From NCBI GenBank assembly GCA_035556655.1, contig DATMFW010000028.1, positions 1-15,808 on the forward strand: a stretch of 15,808 nucleotides of DNA, read 5' to 3'. This DNA comes from JBDSKH01 sp035556655. GTDB taxonomy: Bacteria; Actinomycetota; Actinomycetes; Actinomycetales; Microbacteriaceae. A program made the translations under genes and the position numbers. Of the stretch, positions 1-7,697 are shown piece after piece (position 1 is the stretch's first letter; each line of letters begins with the position of its first letter). The notes under the pieces are model-generated. The model worked only from the letters and a program-made list of their open reading frames with translations. It ran no database searches and had not been told where the DNA came from.

Positions 1-1
1 C

Positions 2-223
2 ATCGACTGGTCGAAGGTGGTGACTCACATGATCACCATCCAGGGCATCTACGGCCGGCAGATGTTCGAGACCTGGTATCTGATGACGGCGATGCTGGGG
101 TCGGGGCTGGATGTCACCCCGGTCATCACCGACCGGTTCCCGGCCGACGCCTGGGCCGACGCATTCGCCACCGCACGCCAGGGCTCCGGCGGTAAGGTGC
201 TCATCGAATGGGGTGAGCTGTGA
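2..223 (+). CDS. tdh: L-threonine 3-dehydrogenase, C-terminal part (5' end outside window)
   Basis: The reading frame is open from base 2 and encodes 73 residues beginning IDWSKVVTHM. The segment resembles the C-terminus of zinc-dependent medium-chain L-threonine dehydrogenase (ITIQGIYGRQMFETWY, then a GGKVLIEW end), as I recall it from the family. The enzyme oxidises L-threonine to 2-amino-3-ketobutyrate with NAD+. The catalytic zinc site and Rossmann fold lie upstream and cannot be seen. The stop codon overlaps the GTG start of the next gene, which encodes 2-amino-3-ketobutyrate CoA ligase, the known partner in the two-step route to glycine. That pairing makes the identification firm despite truncation. 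Any internal GTG or ATG codon here is not a genuine start. Confidence 0.9.
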   Translation: MDWSKVVTHMITIQGIYGRQMFETWYLMTAMLGSGLDVTPVITDRFPADAWADAFATARQGSGGKVLIEWGEL

Positions 224-1392
224 TCTCTTCCGACACTCTGCAGGCCTACGGGGAGACCCTCGACGAGATCCGGACGGCGGGTCTGTTCAAGCAGGAGCGC
301 GCGCTGGGGTCTCCGCAGGGTCCGCGCGTGCGCATCGACGGCACCGACTACCTGAACCTCTGTACGAACGACTACCTCGGTCTCGCGGCGCACCCCGAGG
401 TGGTCGCCGCCGCGCGTGCCGCGCTCGAGGCCGACGGGTTCGGCATGGCGAGCGTGCGGTTCATCAGCGGAACGCACGAGCAGCACCGGGCGATCGAGCA
501 TGAGCTCACCTCCTGGCTCGGCACCGAGGACACGATCCTGTTCCCCTCCTGCTTCGATGCCAACGGCGGGGTGTTCGAGACCCTGCTCGAGGCAGAGGAT
601 GCGGTGATCAGCGACGAGCTGAACCACGCCTCGATCATCGACGGGGTGCGCCTGAGCAAGGCCCAGCGCTTCCGCTACCGCAACCGCGACATGGCCGATC
701 TCGAGGCGCAGCTGACCGCCGCGTCCGGCGCCCGGCGCCGGCTGATCGTGACCGACGGGGTGTTCTCGATGGACGGGTATCTCGCGCCGCTCGACGAACT
801 CGTCGAGGTGGCCGAGCGGCACGACGCGATGGTGATGGTCGACGACTCGCATGCGGCGGGCATCCTCGGGGCGACCGGCGCCGGAACCCCGGAGCTGTTC
901 GGCGTCCGCGACCGGGTCGACCTGGTGTCCGGCACGCTGGGCAAGGCGCTCGGTGGTGCGTCGGGCGGGTACATCTCGGGGCGCGGGCCGCTCATCGAGT
1001 TGCTGCGGCAGCGGGCCCGGCCGTATCTGTTCAGCAACGCCGTGCCGCCGATGGTGGTCGCGGGATCCCGCGCCGCCATCGCCCTCGCCCGCGCGGGCGT
1101 CGAGGCGCGTGCGGCGCTCGCCGCCAACGCGGCCCGCTTCCGCGGCCTGATGACCGATGCGGGGTTCGATCTGCTGCCGGGCGAGCACGCCATCGTTCCG
1201 GTGATGATCCCGGATGCGACCGAGGCCCTCGAACTCGCGGGCCGCCTCGGCGAACGCGGCATCTACGTCCGCGCGTTCGCGTACCCGGTCGTGCCGCTGG
1301 GCCGCGCACGCCTGCGCGTGCAGCTCTCGGCAGCCCACACCCTCGACGACATGGAGTTCGCCGCCGCCGAGTTCATCGCGGCGCGGAGCTGA
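220..1392 (+). CDS. kbl: Glycine C-acetyltransferase (2-amino-3-ketobutyrate CoA ligase)
   Basis: This 390-aa protein is a PLP-dependent alpha-oxoamine synthase of normal family length. It cleaves 2-amino-3-ketobutyrate with CoA to glycine and acetyl-CoA, immediately after Tdh in threonine breakdown. Visible features are the N-terminal NDYLGLAAHP motif (50-59), the cofactor-stacking His in DELNHAS (H136), the PLP-nitrogen Asp in VDDSHAAG (D208) and the Schiff-base Lys in SGTLGKALGG (K242). The GTG start at 220 overlaps the tdh stop in a GTGA arrangement, so the two genes are probably translationally coupled. BioF and HemA share the fold, but the gene pair with tdh decides for Kbl. Its 3' end converges on the Lrp-family gene, leaving only three bases between stop codons. 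Confidence 0.95.
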   Translation: MISSDTLQAYGETLDEIRTAGLFKQERALGSPQGPRVRIDGTDYLNLCTNDYLGLAAHPEVVAAARAALEADGFGMASVRFISGTHEQHRAIEHELTSWLGTEDTILFPSCFDANGGVFETLLEAEDAVISDELNHASIIDGVRLSKAQRFRYRNRDMADLEAQLTAASGARRRLIVTDGVFSMDGYLAPLDELVEVAERHDAMVMVDDSHAAGILGATGAGTPELFGVRDRVDLVSGTLGKALGGASGGYISGRGPLIELLRQRARPYLFSNAVPPMVVAGSRAAIALARAGVEARAALAANAARFRGLMTDAGFDLLPGEHAIVPVMIPDATEALELAGRLGERGIYVRAFAYPVVPLGRARLRVQLSAAHTLDDMEFAAAEFIAARS

Positions 1393-1395
1393 CAC

Positions 1396-1869
1396 TCAGC
1401 GCGTCAGCAGGGGCGTGATGCGGAAGGGGATCAGCTCGCCCATCGACAGGCTGGTCTCGGTGCGCTCGACCCCCTCGATGGCGAGGATCTCGCCGTCGAT
1501 GCGGAACAGGTCGTGCGCGTCGCGCGAGACCACCTGCACCATGAGGTCGCTCGATCCGCTGAGGCCGTGCGCCTGCAGCACCTCGGGGATCTCGGCGATC
1601 CGCTCGGCGATGCGCGCCAGTTCCTTCTGCCGCACCGACACGGTGATGAACGCGCTCAGCGGGTAGCCGAGCGTCTCGGGGTTGATGCTGCGGTCGAAGG
1701 GCAGGAACGCCCCGGCCGCCTCGAGCTGGGCCATGTGCGCCTGCACGGTGTTGCGCGAAAGCCCCAGGCGCTCGGCGAGGGCGACGTACGTGCCGCGCGG
1801 ATCCTCGGCGAGCGCGCGCAGCAGCGCGAGGTCGATGGCGTCCGTTTCGAAACCGCGCGGGCCGGGCAT
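1396..1869 (-). CDS. Lrp/AsnC family transcriptional regulator
   Basis: A 157-aa protein with the standard Lrp/AsnC layout: an N-terminal winged helix-turn-helix (about 8-55, including LAERLGLSRNTVQAHMAQLE) and a C-terminal RAM ligand-binding domain (about 70-150, including GLSGSSDLMVQVVSRD). Such regulators bind amino acids and assemble as dimers and higher oligomers. The frame is open to 2007, but that start would overlap the divergent dehydrogenase gene and add a tail unlike the family. ATG 1869 gives the family length. It has no Shine-Dalgarno; instead a TAACCT hexamer lies seven bases before the ATG, as in a leaderless mRNA. Divergence from a keto-acid dehydrogenase operon recalls BkdR of Pseudomonas, so control of that operon is the best guess. 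Control of tdh-kbl is also possible. Confidence 0.88.
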   Translation of the reverse strand: MPGPRGFETDAIDLALLRALAEDPRGTYVALAERLGLSRNTVQAHMAQLEAAGAFLPFDRSINPETLGYPLSAFITVSVRQKELARIAERIAEIPEVLQAHGLSGSSDLMVQVVSRDAHDLFRIDGEILAIEGVERTETSLSMGELIPFRITPLLTR

Positions 1870-1876
1870 GTTGTGC

Positions 1877-1882
1877 AGGTTA
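1877..1882 (-). promoter_or_regulatory. Candidate -10 element for the Lrp-family gene, leaderless type
   Basis: On the minus strand the hexamer TAACCT is followed by seven bases and then the ATG at 1869. A TANNNT hexamer at this distance puts the transcription start at or beside the A of ATG, the usual arrangement for leaderless actinobacterial genes. No Shine-Dalgarno is present and no convincing -35 is seen, so this is inferred from position only. Confidence 0.45.
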
Positions 1883-1897
1883 GCACCCGCTGTGCCG

Positions 1898-1914
1898 AGA
1901 ATGGCGTGCATTCT
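1898..1914. promoter_or_regulatory. Palindrome upstream of the Lrp gene, candidate Lrp operator
   Basis: AGAATG and CATTCT form a perfect inverted repeat with 6-bp arms and a 5-bp spacer (AGAATGGCGTGCATTCT). It is centred 37 bases upstream of the Lrp start codon, in the divergent gap. The outer AGAAT/ATTCT halves resemble those of the E. coli Lrp consensus, although the spacing is four bases longer. An autoregulatory or shared operator is a reasonable inference. Confidence 0.45.
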
Positions 1915-1935
1915 GCTCAGGCCGGAGCCCGTCGA

Positions 1936-1964
1936 TTGTGCCGATTGCGGGTCACGCGTACCGT
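1936..1964 (+). promoter_or_regulatory. Candidate promoter for the E1 alpha-E1 beta-E2 operon
   Basis: A -35-like TTGTGC (1936-1941) and a -10-like TACCGT (1959-1964) are separated by 17 bp. Transcription would begin near 1971 and give a leader of about 20 nt that contains the GGGGAGG ribosome binding site. The match is moderate (TTG of the -35; TA and T of the -10), but spacing and position fit well. The -10 lies within the 1945-1973 palindrome. Confidence 0.45.
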
Positions 1965-1973
1965 AGCCCGCAA
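1945..1973. promoter_or_regulatory. Palindrome spanning the dehydrogenase operon -10, candidate operator
   Basis: TTGCGGG (1945-1951) and CCCGCAA (1967-1973) are perfect 7-bp inverted arms 15 bp apart, centred on 1959, the first base of the putative -10. A protein bound here would cover the promoter. The divergent Lrp-family regulator is the obvious candidate. Two further complementary pairs lie outside the arms after one mismatch. Confidence 0.45.
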
Positions 1974-1993
1974 CCGACGACGGGGAGGCGATG

Positions 1994-3061
1994 ATGCCGA
2001 AGACCATCCAGCTGCTCGACGAGCACGGGGTCCGTACCGCCTCGAAGCACTACGACCCCCTGGTGGCGGACCTCGACGCCGACGCCCTCGCCGGTCTCTA
2101 CGAGGACATGGTGGTCATCCGCCGCATCGACACCGAGGCGACCGCGCTGCAGCGGCAGGGCGAACTCGCGCTCTGGCCTCCGCTGCTCGGCCAGGAGGCC
2201 GCGCAGATCGGCTCGGGCCGGGCCCTCCGCGCCGACGACTTCGTGTTCTCCAGTTACCGCGAGAACGGCGTCGCCTACTGCCGTGGAGTCGCCCCGGTCG
2301 ACCTGCTCCGTGTCTGGCGCGGGGTCACGGCCTCCGGCTGGGACCCCTACGAGGTCGGCATGGCCACCCCGCAGGTGATCATCGGCGCCCAGTCGCTGCA
2401 CGCCACGGGCTATGCCCTCGGCATGCAGAACGACGGCTCGGATGCGGTGGCGATCGCCTACATCGGCGACGGTGCCATGAGCGAGGGCGACGTCAACGAG
2501 GCGATGGTGTTCGCCGCCACGTTCCAGGCCCCGGTGATCTTCTTCTGCCAGAACAACCAGTACGCCATCTCGGAGCCGGTCTCGCTGCAGACCCGGGTGC
2601 CGCTGGCCGACCGGCCGGCCGGCTTCGGCATCCCCGCGGTGCGGGTCGACGGCAACGACGTGCTCGCCGTCATGGCCGTCACCCGCGAGTCGCTCCAGCG
2701 CGCACGCCGGGGCGACGGACCGAGCTTCATCGAGGCGATCACCTACCGCATGGGGCCGCACACCACCGCCGACGATCCGACCCGCTACCGCGACGCCGCC
2801 GAGCTCGACGAGTGGCGCGGCCGGGACCCTCTGGCGCGGCTGCGCACCCTGCTGGAGACCATGGGGGCGTTCGGCCCCGAACTGGAGGAGCGCGCCGCGG
2901 CGAGGGCGGATGCCGTCGCCGCCGAGCTGCGCGCGGGCATCGTCGCGGTCCCCGACCCGGCCCCGCTGTCGGTGTTCGCGAACGTATACGCGGAACCGCA
3001 TCCGGAGCTCGACCGCCAGCGCGATGCCTACGCCCGCTACCTGGAGGGGTTCGCCTCATGA
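1994..3061 (+). CDS. bkdA: Branched-chain 2-oxoacid dehydrogenase E1 component, alpha subunit
   Basis: A 355-aa thiamine-diphosphate-dependent E1 alpha. The ThDP/Mg motif is clear: GDG at 158-160, then 26 residues to NN at 187-188. With E1 beta it decarboxylates branched 2-oxoacids (from leucine, isoleucine and valine) and transfers the acyl group to the E2 lipoyl arm. Two adjacent ATGs exist; the GGGGAGG site (1982-1988) is only two bases from ATG 1991 but five from ATG 1994, so 1994 is preferred. Sequence alone does not cleanly separate pyruvate from branched-chain E1. I favour branched-chain because actinobacteria normally use the homodimeric AceE for pyruvate and because the leucine genes are next door. 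The homologous M. tuberculosis locus (Rv2495c-Rv2497c) was first annotated pdhABC and later bkdABC. Confidence 0.9.
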   Translation: MPKTIQLLDEHGVRTASKHYDPLVADLDADALAGLYEDMVVIRRIDTEATALQRQGELALWPPLLGQEAAQIGSGRALRADDFVFSSYRENGVAYCRGVAPVDLLRVWRGVTASGWDPYEVGMATPQVIIGAQSLHATGYALGMQNDGSDAVAIAYIGDGAMSEGDVNEAMVFAATFQAPVIFFCQNNQYAISEPVSLQTRVPLADRPAGFGIPAVRVDGNDVLAVMAVTRESLQRARRGDGPSFIEAITYRMGPHTTADDPTRYRDAAELDEWRGRDPLARLRTLLETMGAFGPELEERAAARADAVAAELRAGIVAVPDPAPLSVFANVYAEPHPELDRQRDAYARYLEGFAS

Positions 3062-4056
3062 CCGCGATGACGATGGCCGGGGCGCTGAACGCGGGACTCC
3101 GGCGTGCCCTGACCGACGACGAGAAGGTCGTGCTGATGGGCGAGGACATCGGCCGGCTCGGCGGGGTGTACCGGGTCACCGACGGGTTGCAGGCCGAGTT
3201 CGGCGAGCGGCGCGTGATGGACACGCCGCTGGCCGAGTCCGGCATCCTCGGCACCGCCGTGGGCCTCGCCTACGCCGGGTACCGGCCGGTCGTCGAGATC
3301 CAGTTCGACGGCTTCGTGTATCCGGCATTCGATCAGATCGTGTCGCAGGTGGCGAAGATGCATGCCCGCACCGGCGGCCGGGTACGTCTGCCGATCACGA
3401 TCCGCATCCCGGTCGGCGGCGGCATCGGTGCGGCGGAGCACCACTCCGAGTCGCCCGAGGCGTACTTCGCGCACACGGCGGGGCTGCGGGTGGTGAGCGT
3501 CGCGACCCCGCAGGACGCCTGCACGGTGCTGCGCCAGGCGATCGCCAGCGACGACCCGGTGGTCTTCTTCGAACCCAAGCGCCGCTACCACGTGAAGGGC
3601 GAGGTGGATGACGCGCTCGCCCTGGACGCGGCCCTCCCGCTCGGCGAGGCCCGGGTCGCGCGCGAGGGGGACCAGGTCACGCTGATCGCCTGGGGCGGCA
3701 TGACCGGGGTCGCGCTCGACGCCGCGGAGGCCGCGGCCGACGAGGGGGTCTCGATCGAGGTGATCGATCTGCGTTCGCTCTCGCCGGTGGACTACGACAC
3801 GGTCACCGCGTCGGTGCGGCGGACCGGACGCGTGGTGATCGCGCAGGAGGGTCCGCGCGAGGCGGGGATCGCATCCGAGATCGCGGCGGTGGTGACAGAG
3901 CGGTGCTTCGCGTTCCTGGAGCACGCACCGGTGCGGGTCACCGGGCACGACGTGCCCTACCCGCCGGCGAAGCTCGAGAAGCATCACCTGCCCGACCTGG
4001 ACCGGCTGCTCTACGGGGTCGACCAGGTGCTGGATCGTGCGGGGGTGAACGCGTGA
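3058..4056 (+). CDS. bkdB: Branched-chain 2-oxoacid dehydrogenase E1 component, beta subunit
   Basis: A 332-aa E1 beta with an N-terminal transketolase-type pyrimidine-binding domain (about 4-180) and a C-terminal transketolase domain (about 195-320). The conserved MGEDIG motif (27-32) supplies the Glu (E29) that activates ThDP. GGGIGAAEHHSESPEAYF is typical of the phosphorylation-loop-adjacent region. It forms the alpha2-beta2 heterotetramer with the upstream subunit. The frame stays open far upstream, but ATG 3058 is right: it overlaps the E1 alpha stop as ATGA, follows GGAGGGG by eight bases, and gives the family length. The earlier open stretch is a high-GC shadow of E1 alpha. The gene ends in TGATG with the E2 start. 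Confidence 0.92.
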   Translation: MTAMTMAGALNAGLRRALTDDEKVVLMGEDIGRLGGVYRVTDGLQAEFGERRVMDTPLAESGILGTAVGLAYAGYRPVVEIQFDGFVYPAFDQIVSQVAKMHARTGGRVRLPITIRIPVGGGIGAAEHHSESPEAYFAHTAGLRVVSVATPQDACTVLRQAIASDDPVVFFEPKRRYHVKGEVDDALALDAALPLGEARVAREGDQVTLIAWGGMTGVALDAAEAAADEGVSIEVIDLRSLSPVDYDTVTASVRRTGRVVIAQEGPREAGIASEIAAVVTERCFAFLEHAPVRVTGHDVPYPPAKLEKHHLPDLDRLLYGVDQVLDRAGVNA

Positions 4057-5438
4057 TGCTCAAGGAGTTCCGGCTTCCCGATCTCGGTGAGGGTCTCACC
4101 GAGTCCGAGATCGTGTCGTGGCGCATCGCCGCCGGCGACCACGTGACGCTCAATCAGATCATCGCCGACGTCGAGACGGCGAAGGCCGTCGTCGAGCTGC
4201 CTTCGCCGGTCGACGGCGTCGTGCAGGCGCTGCACGCCGACCCGGGCGACACGGTCGAGGTCGGCACCACGATCGTCACGTTCGAACTCGACGATCCGGT
4301 CGGTGGTCGAGCAGCGGCGGAGCCGCCCCCCGGTGGTCGAGTAGCGGCGGAGCCGCGTATCGACACCCCCGACACCCCCCAGCCCAACCTCGTCGGCTAC
4401 GGCGCCGGCCCCGAACGCGCCGGCCGCCCGAAGCGCCGCCCGCGCACCGATGTCGCTGCCGACGTGGCTCCCCGGCCCGTGGCCCCGGCAGACCGAGGCG
4501 AGCGCCCGCGCTCGACCCCGCCGGTGCGCCACCTCGCCGAGCAGCTCGGGGTCGACCTGGCGCGCCTCACCGGCACGGGGGCGAACGGTCTCATCACCCG
4601 CGACGACGTGCTGGCCGCCGTCGACGGAACGGGGCAGGCGCCCACCGCGATGGTCGGCCGGCCCGCACCCGGAACCTTCACGACCTGGAACGCGGACGGC
4701 GCCGCCGCCTCCGACACCCACCCGGTGCGCCGGGTGCCGATCAAGGGGGTGCGCAAGCACACCGCCGCCGCGATGGTGCAGAGCGCCTTCACGGCTCCGC
4801 ACGCCACCTGCTTCCTCACCGTCGACGTCACCCCGACGCTCGAGTTGATCGATCGGCTCGCCGCGACCGCGGGCGATGGGCGGCGGGTCGGGCTGCTGGC
4901 GATCCTGTCGCGCGCGTTCCTGGTGGCGCTGCGGTCGCATCCCGAGCTGAACAGCAGGTGGGATGACGCGGCCGGCGAGATCGCCACGTTCGGCTATGTG
5001 AATCTCGGCATCGCGGCCGCGACCGACCGCGGTCTGGTGGTCCCGCACATCCGGGACGCGCACGCGATGACGGTGGCCGAGCTCGCCGCCGCGTTGCGCG
5101 AACTGACGGACGAGGCCCGGGCGGGCACGACCCCTCCCGAGAAGCTCACCGGCAGCACGATCACGATCAGCAACCTGGGGGTGTTCGGGGTCGACGCCGG
5201 AACGCCGATCCTGAACCCGGGTGAGGCCGCGATCCTGGCGGTCGGCGCCGTGCAGCGCCGCCCGTGGGAGTACCGCGGCGAGCTGGCCCTGCGCAGCACG
5301 CTGACCCTCAGCCTGTCGTTCGATCACCGGGTGGTCGACGGGGCGGAGGCGTCGCGGTTCCTGGCGGAGCTCGGCGGGTTGCTCGCCGATCCGGGGCTCG
5401 CGCTGCTGCGCGATGCGGGCACCGGGCCGTTGTTCTGA
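4056..5438 (+). CDS. bkdC: Dihydrolipoamide acyltransferase E2 of branched-chain 2-oxoacid dehydrogenase
   Basis: A 460-aa E2 with three recognisable parts. A single lipoyl domain (1-80) carries the lipoylated Lys in VETAKAVVELPSP (K43). A peripheral subunit-binding domain (about 155-190, PPVRHLAEQLGVDLARL) tethers E1 or E3. The catalytic acyltransferase domain (about 222-455) ends with SFDHRVVDGAEASRF, including catalytic H424 and D428. The linker between the first two is Pro/Ala/Arg-rich and contains two near-identical 10-residue units (about 83-101) encoded by a repeat described separately. The start is ATG 4056, whose A is the last base of the E1 beta stop; GTG 4053 is a possible alternative. 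No E3 gene follows. The gene converges on the TetR gene with 14 bases between stops and no evident terminator hairpin. Confidence 0.92.
   Translation: MLKEFRLPDLGEGLTESEIVSWRIAAGDHVTLNQIIADVETAKAVVELPSPVDGVVQALHADPGDTVEVGTTIVTFELDDPVGGRAAAEPPPGGRVAAEPRIDTPDTPQPNLVGYGAGPERAGRPKRRPRTDVAADVAPRPVAPADRGERPRSTPPVRHLAEQLGVDLARLTGTGANGLITRDDVLAAVDGTGQAPTAMVGRPAPGTFTTWNADGAAASDTHPVRRVPIKGVRKHTAAAMVQSAFTAPHATCFLTVDVTPTLELIDRLAATAGDGRRVGLLAILSRAFLVALRSHPELNSRWDDAAGEIATFGYVNLGIAAATDRGLVVPHIRDAHAMTVAELAAALRELTDEARAGTTPPEKLTGSTITISNLGVFGVDAGTPILNPGEAAILAVGAVQRRPWEYRGELALRSTLTLSLSFDHRVVDGAEASRFLAELGGLLADPGLALLRDAGTGPLF
4301..4367. repeat. Duplicated palindromic repeat inside the E2 linker coding region
   Basis: Bases 4301-4326 and 4331-4356 are a 26-bp direct repeat differing at one position (C4312 versus T4342), with a 30-bp period that preserves the frame. 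Each encodes a GGR(A/V)AAEP unit. The second copy continues to 4367 and can fold: outer arms GGTGGTCGA (4332-4340) with TCGACACC (4360-4367) and one bulge, GTA/GTA internal loops, then GCGGC/GCCGC (4344-4348/4352-4356) around a GGA loop. The first copy lacks the closing outer arm. From memory, TGGTCGAG...GTATCGA palindromes of this kind are dispersed in Microbacterium and related genomes; this was not searched. Confidence 0.8.
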
Positions 5439-5452
5439 GAACCTGACGACCG

Positions 5453-6013
5453 CTACGCGCGCAGCGCCCCGAGGGCCATGCGCGCGAGCAGCTCGCGCGA
5501 GACCGAGACGGTGTGCGGGGTCGAGTTCATGAGCCCGAACCCGGCATGCGCGCGGGAGCGCAGCTCGGCGATGCCGGCGTCGGGGTCGAGTTCGGCCAGC
5601 ACGCCGACCCAGAGCTCGACGTAGGTGCGCTGCAGGGTGCGCACCCGGCGCCGGTCGGCGTCGGCGAGGCTGTCGAGGTCGCGATCCTGCACCCGGATGA
5701 CGGCGGCGTTCTGCACGGCGAACTCGACGTGGAAGGCGACGAGCTCGGTCAGGGCGGTCGCCGCATCCGTCACCGTCGTCACGACCCGCCGTCCGCCGGC
5801 CAGCAGCCCCTCGCTGGCGTCGATGAGGATCGCGGCGAGCACGGCCTGCTTGCCGGCGAAGTGCCGGTAGACGGCGGGTCCGCTGATTCCGGCCGCGCCG
5901 CCGATCTCCTCCAGGGTGACGCGCTCGAACCCGCGCTCGGCGAACAGCCGCGCCGCCGCGTCGAGAAGGGCGGCGCGCCGGTCGGCCTTGGCACGGGCGC
6001 GCGAGGTGGTCAC
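5453..6013 (-). CDS. TetR/AcrR family transcriptional regulator
   Basis: A 186-aa TetR-family protein. The N-terminal DNA-binding domain (about 12-58) contains the helix-turn-helix VTLEEIGGAAGISGPAVYRHFAGK (written in parts: residues 32-55). The all-helical C-terminal half is the variable ligand-binding and dimer domain. It is divergent from the methylcrotonyl-CoA carboxylase operon, and an 18-bp palindrome of TetR-operator shape lies at that operon's predicted start. The likely role is a repressor released by an acyl-CoA or similar leucine-derived ligand. This is inference from position; the ligand cannot be read from sequence. The start is GTG 6013, six bases downstream of a TAGACT hexamer and without a ribosome binding site, which suggests a leaderless mRNA. 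Confidence 0.88.
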   Translation of the reverse strand: MTTSRARAKADRRAALLDAAARLFAERGFERVTLEEIGGAAGISGPAVYRHFAGKQAVLAAILIDASEGLLAGGRRVVTTVTDAATALTELVAFHVEFAVQNAAVIRVQDRDLDSLADADRRRVRTLQRTYVELWVGVLAELDPDAGIAELRSRAHAGFGLMNSTPHTVSVSRELLARMALGALRA

Positions 6014-6019
6014 GGGTCC

Positions 6020-6025
6020 AGTCTA
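6020..6025 (-). promoter_or_regulatory. Candidate -10 element for the TetR gene, leaderless type
   Basis: On the minus strand TAGACT is followed by six bases and then GTG 6013. The hexamer overlaps by two bases the predicted -35 of the opposite promoter, so transcription of the two divergent operons would be mutually exclusive. No good -35 is seen for this one. Confidence 0.4.
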
Positions 6026-6052
6026 GACAACTCGGTTAATCACCGATAACCT
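6024..6052 (+). promoter_or_regulatory. Candidate promoter of the methylcrotonyl-CoA carboxylase operon
   Basis: A -35 of TAGACA (6024-6029, five of six matches to TTGACA) and a -10 of TAACCT (6047-6052) are separated by exactly 17 bp. Initiation would be near 6059-6060, directly at the edge of the 6060-6077 palindrome. This is the best-looking promoter in the window. Confidence 0.6.
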
Positions 6053-6059
6053 GACTTCG

Positions 6060-6077
6060 AGTGAATGACGATTCACT
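6060..6077. promoter_or_regulatory. Palindromic operator candidate for the TetR regulator
   Basis: AGTGAATGACGATTCACT is an inverted repeat with perfect 7-bp arms and a 4-bp spacer. It begins at the predicted transcription start of the carboxylase operon and ends 12 bases before its ATG. Size, symmetry and position are those of a TetR-family operator. It would block initiation or clearance when occupied. The regulator's own -10 is about 35 bp away, so autoregulation is also possible. Confidence 0.65.
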
Positions 6078-6089
6078 GAAAGGCAGACC

Positions 6090-7697
<1,608 letters not shown>

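Noticed and set aside
49..1395. 448-codon minus-strand open frame opposite kbl
   Set aside because: Antisense shadow of a clear PLP enzyme, with shadow-type composition and no motif.
1898..1914. Shared TetR operator in the Lrp/dehydrogenase gap
   Set aside because: It has GAAT/ATTC ends in common with the 6060-6077 palindrome, but the spacing differs by three bases, so the same dimer is unlikely to bind both.
1870..2007. N-terminal extension of the Lrp-family protein to 203 aa
   Set aside because: It would overlap the divergent E1 alpha start and cover the promoter and both palindromes; 157 aa is the family length.
1513..3057. Upstream extension of E1 beta to an 847-codon frame
   Set aside because: The added part is an Arg-rich shadow of E1 alpha. 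ATG 3058 has a good ribosome site and the ATGA overlap.
4011..5327. 438-codon minus-strand open frame opposite the E2 gene
   Set aside because: Same antisense pattern. The E2 frame has all catalytic and lipoyl motifs.
1994..5438. Pyruvate dehydrogenase complex
   Set aside because: Cannot be excluded by sequence alone, but actinobacteria normally use homodimeric AceE for pyruvate, and the leucine operon next door favours branched-chain 2-oxoacids.
5439..5452. Bidirectional terminator between the E2 and TetR genes
   Set aside because: The 14-base gap contains no hairpin or T-run.
6034..6051. GGTTA-N8-TAACC inverted repeat in the TetR/mccB gap
   Set aside because: Only 5-bp arms, and it overlaps promoter hexamers that force similar bases. 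Too weak to call an operator.
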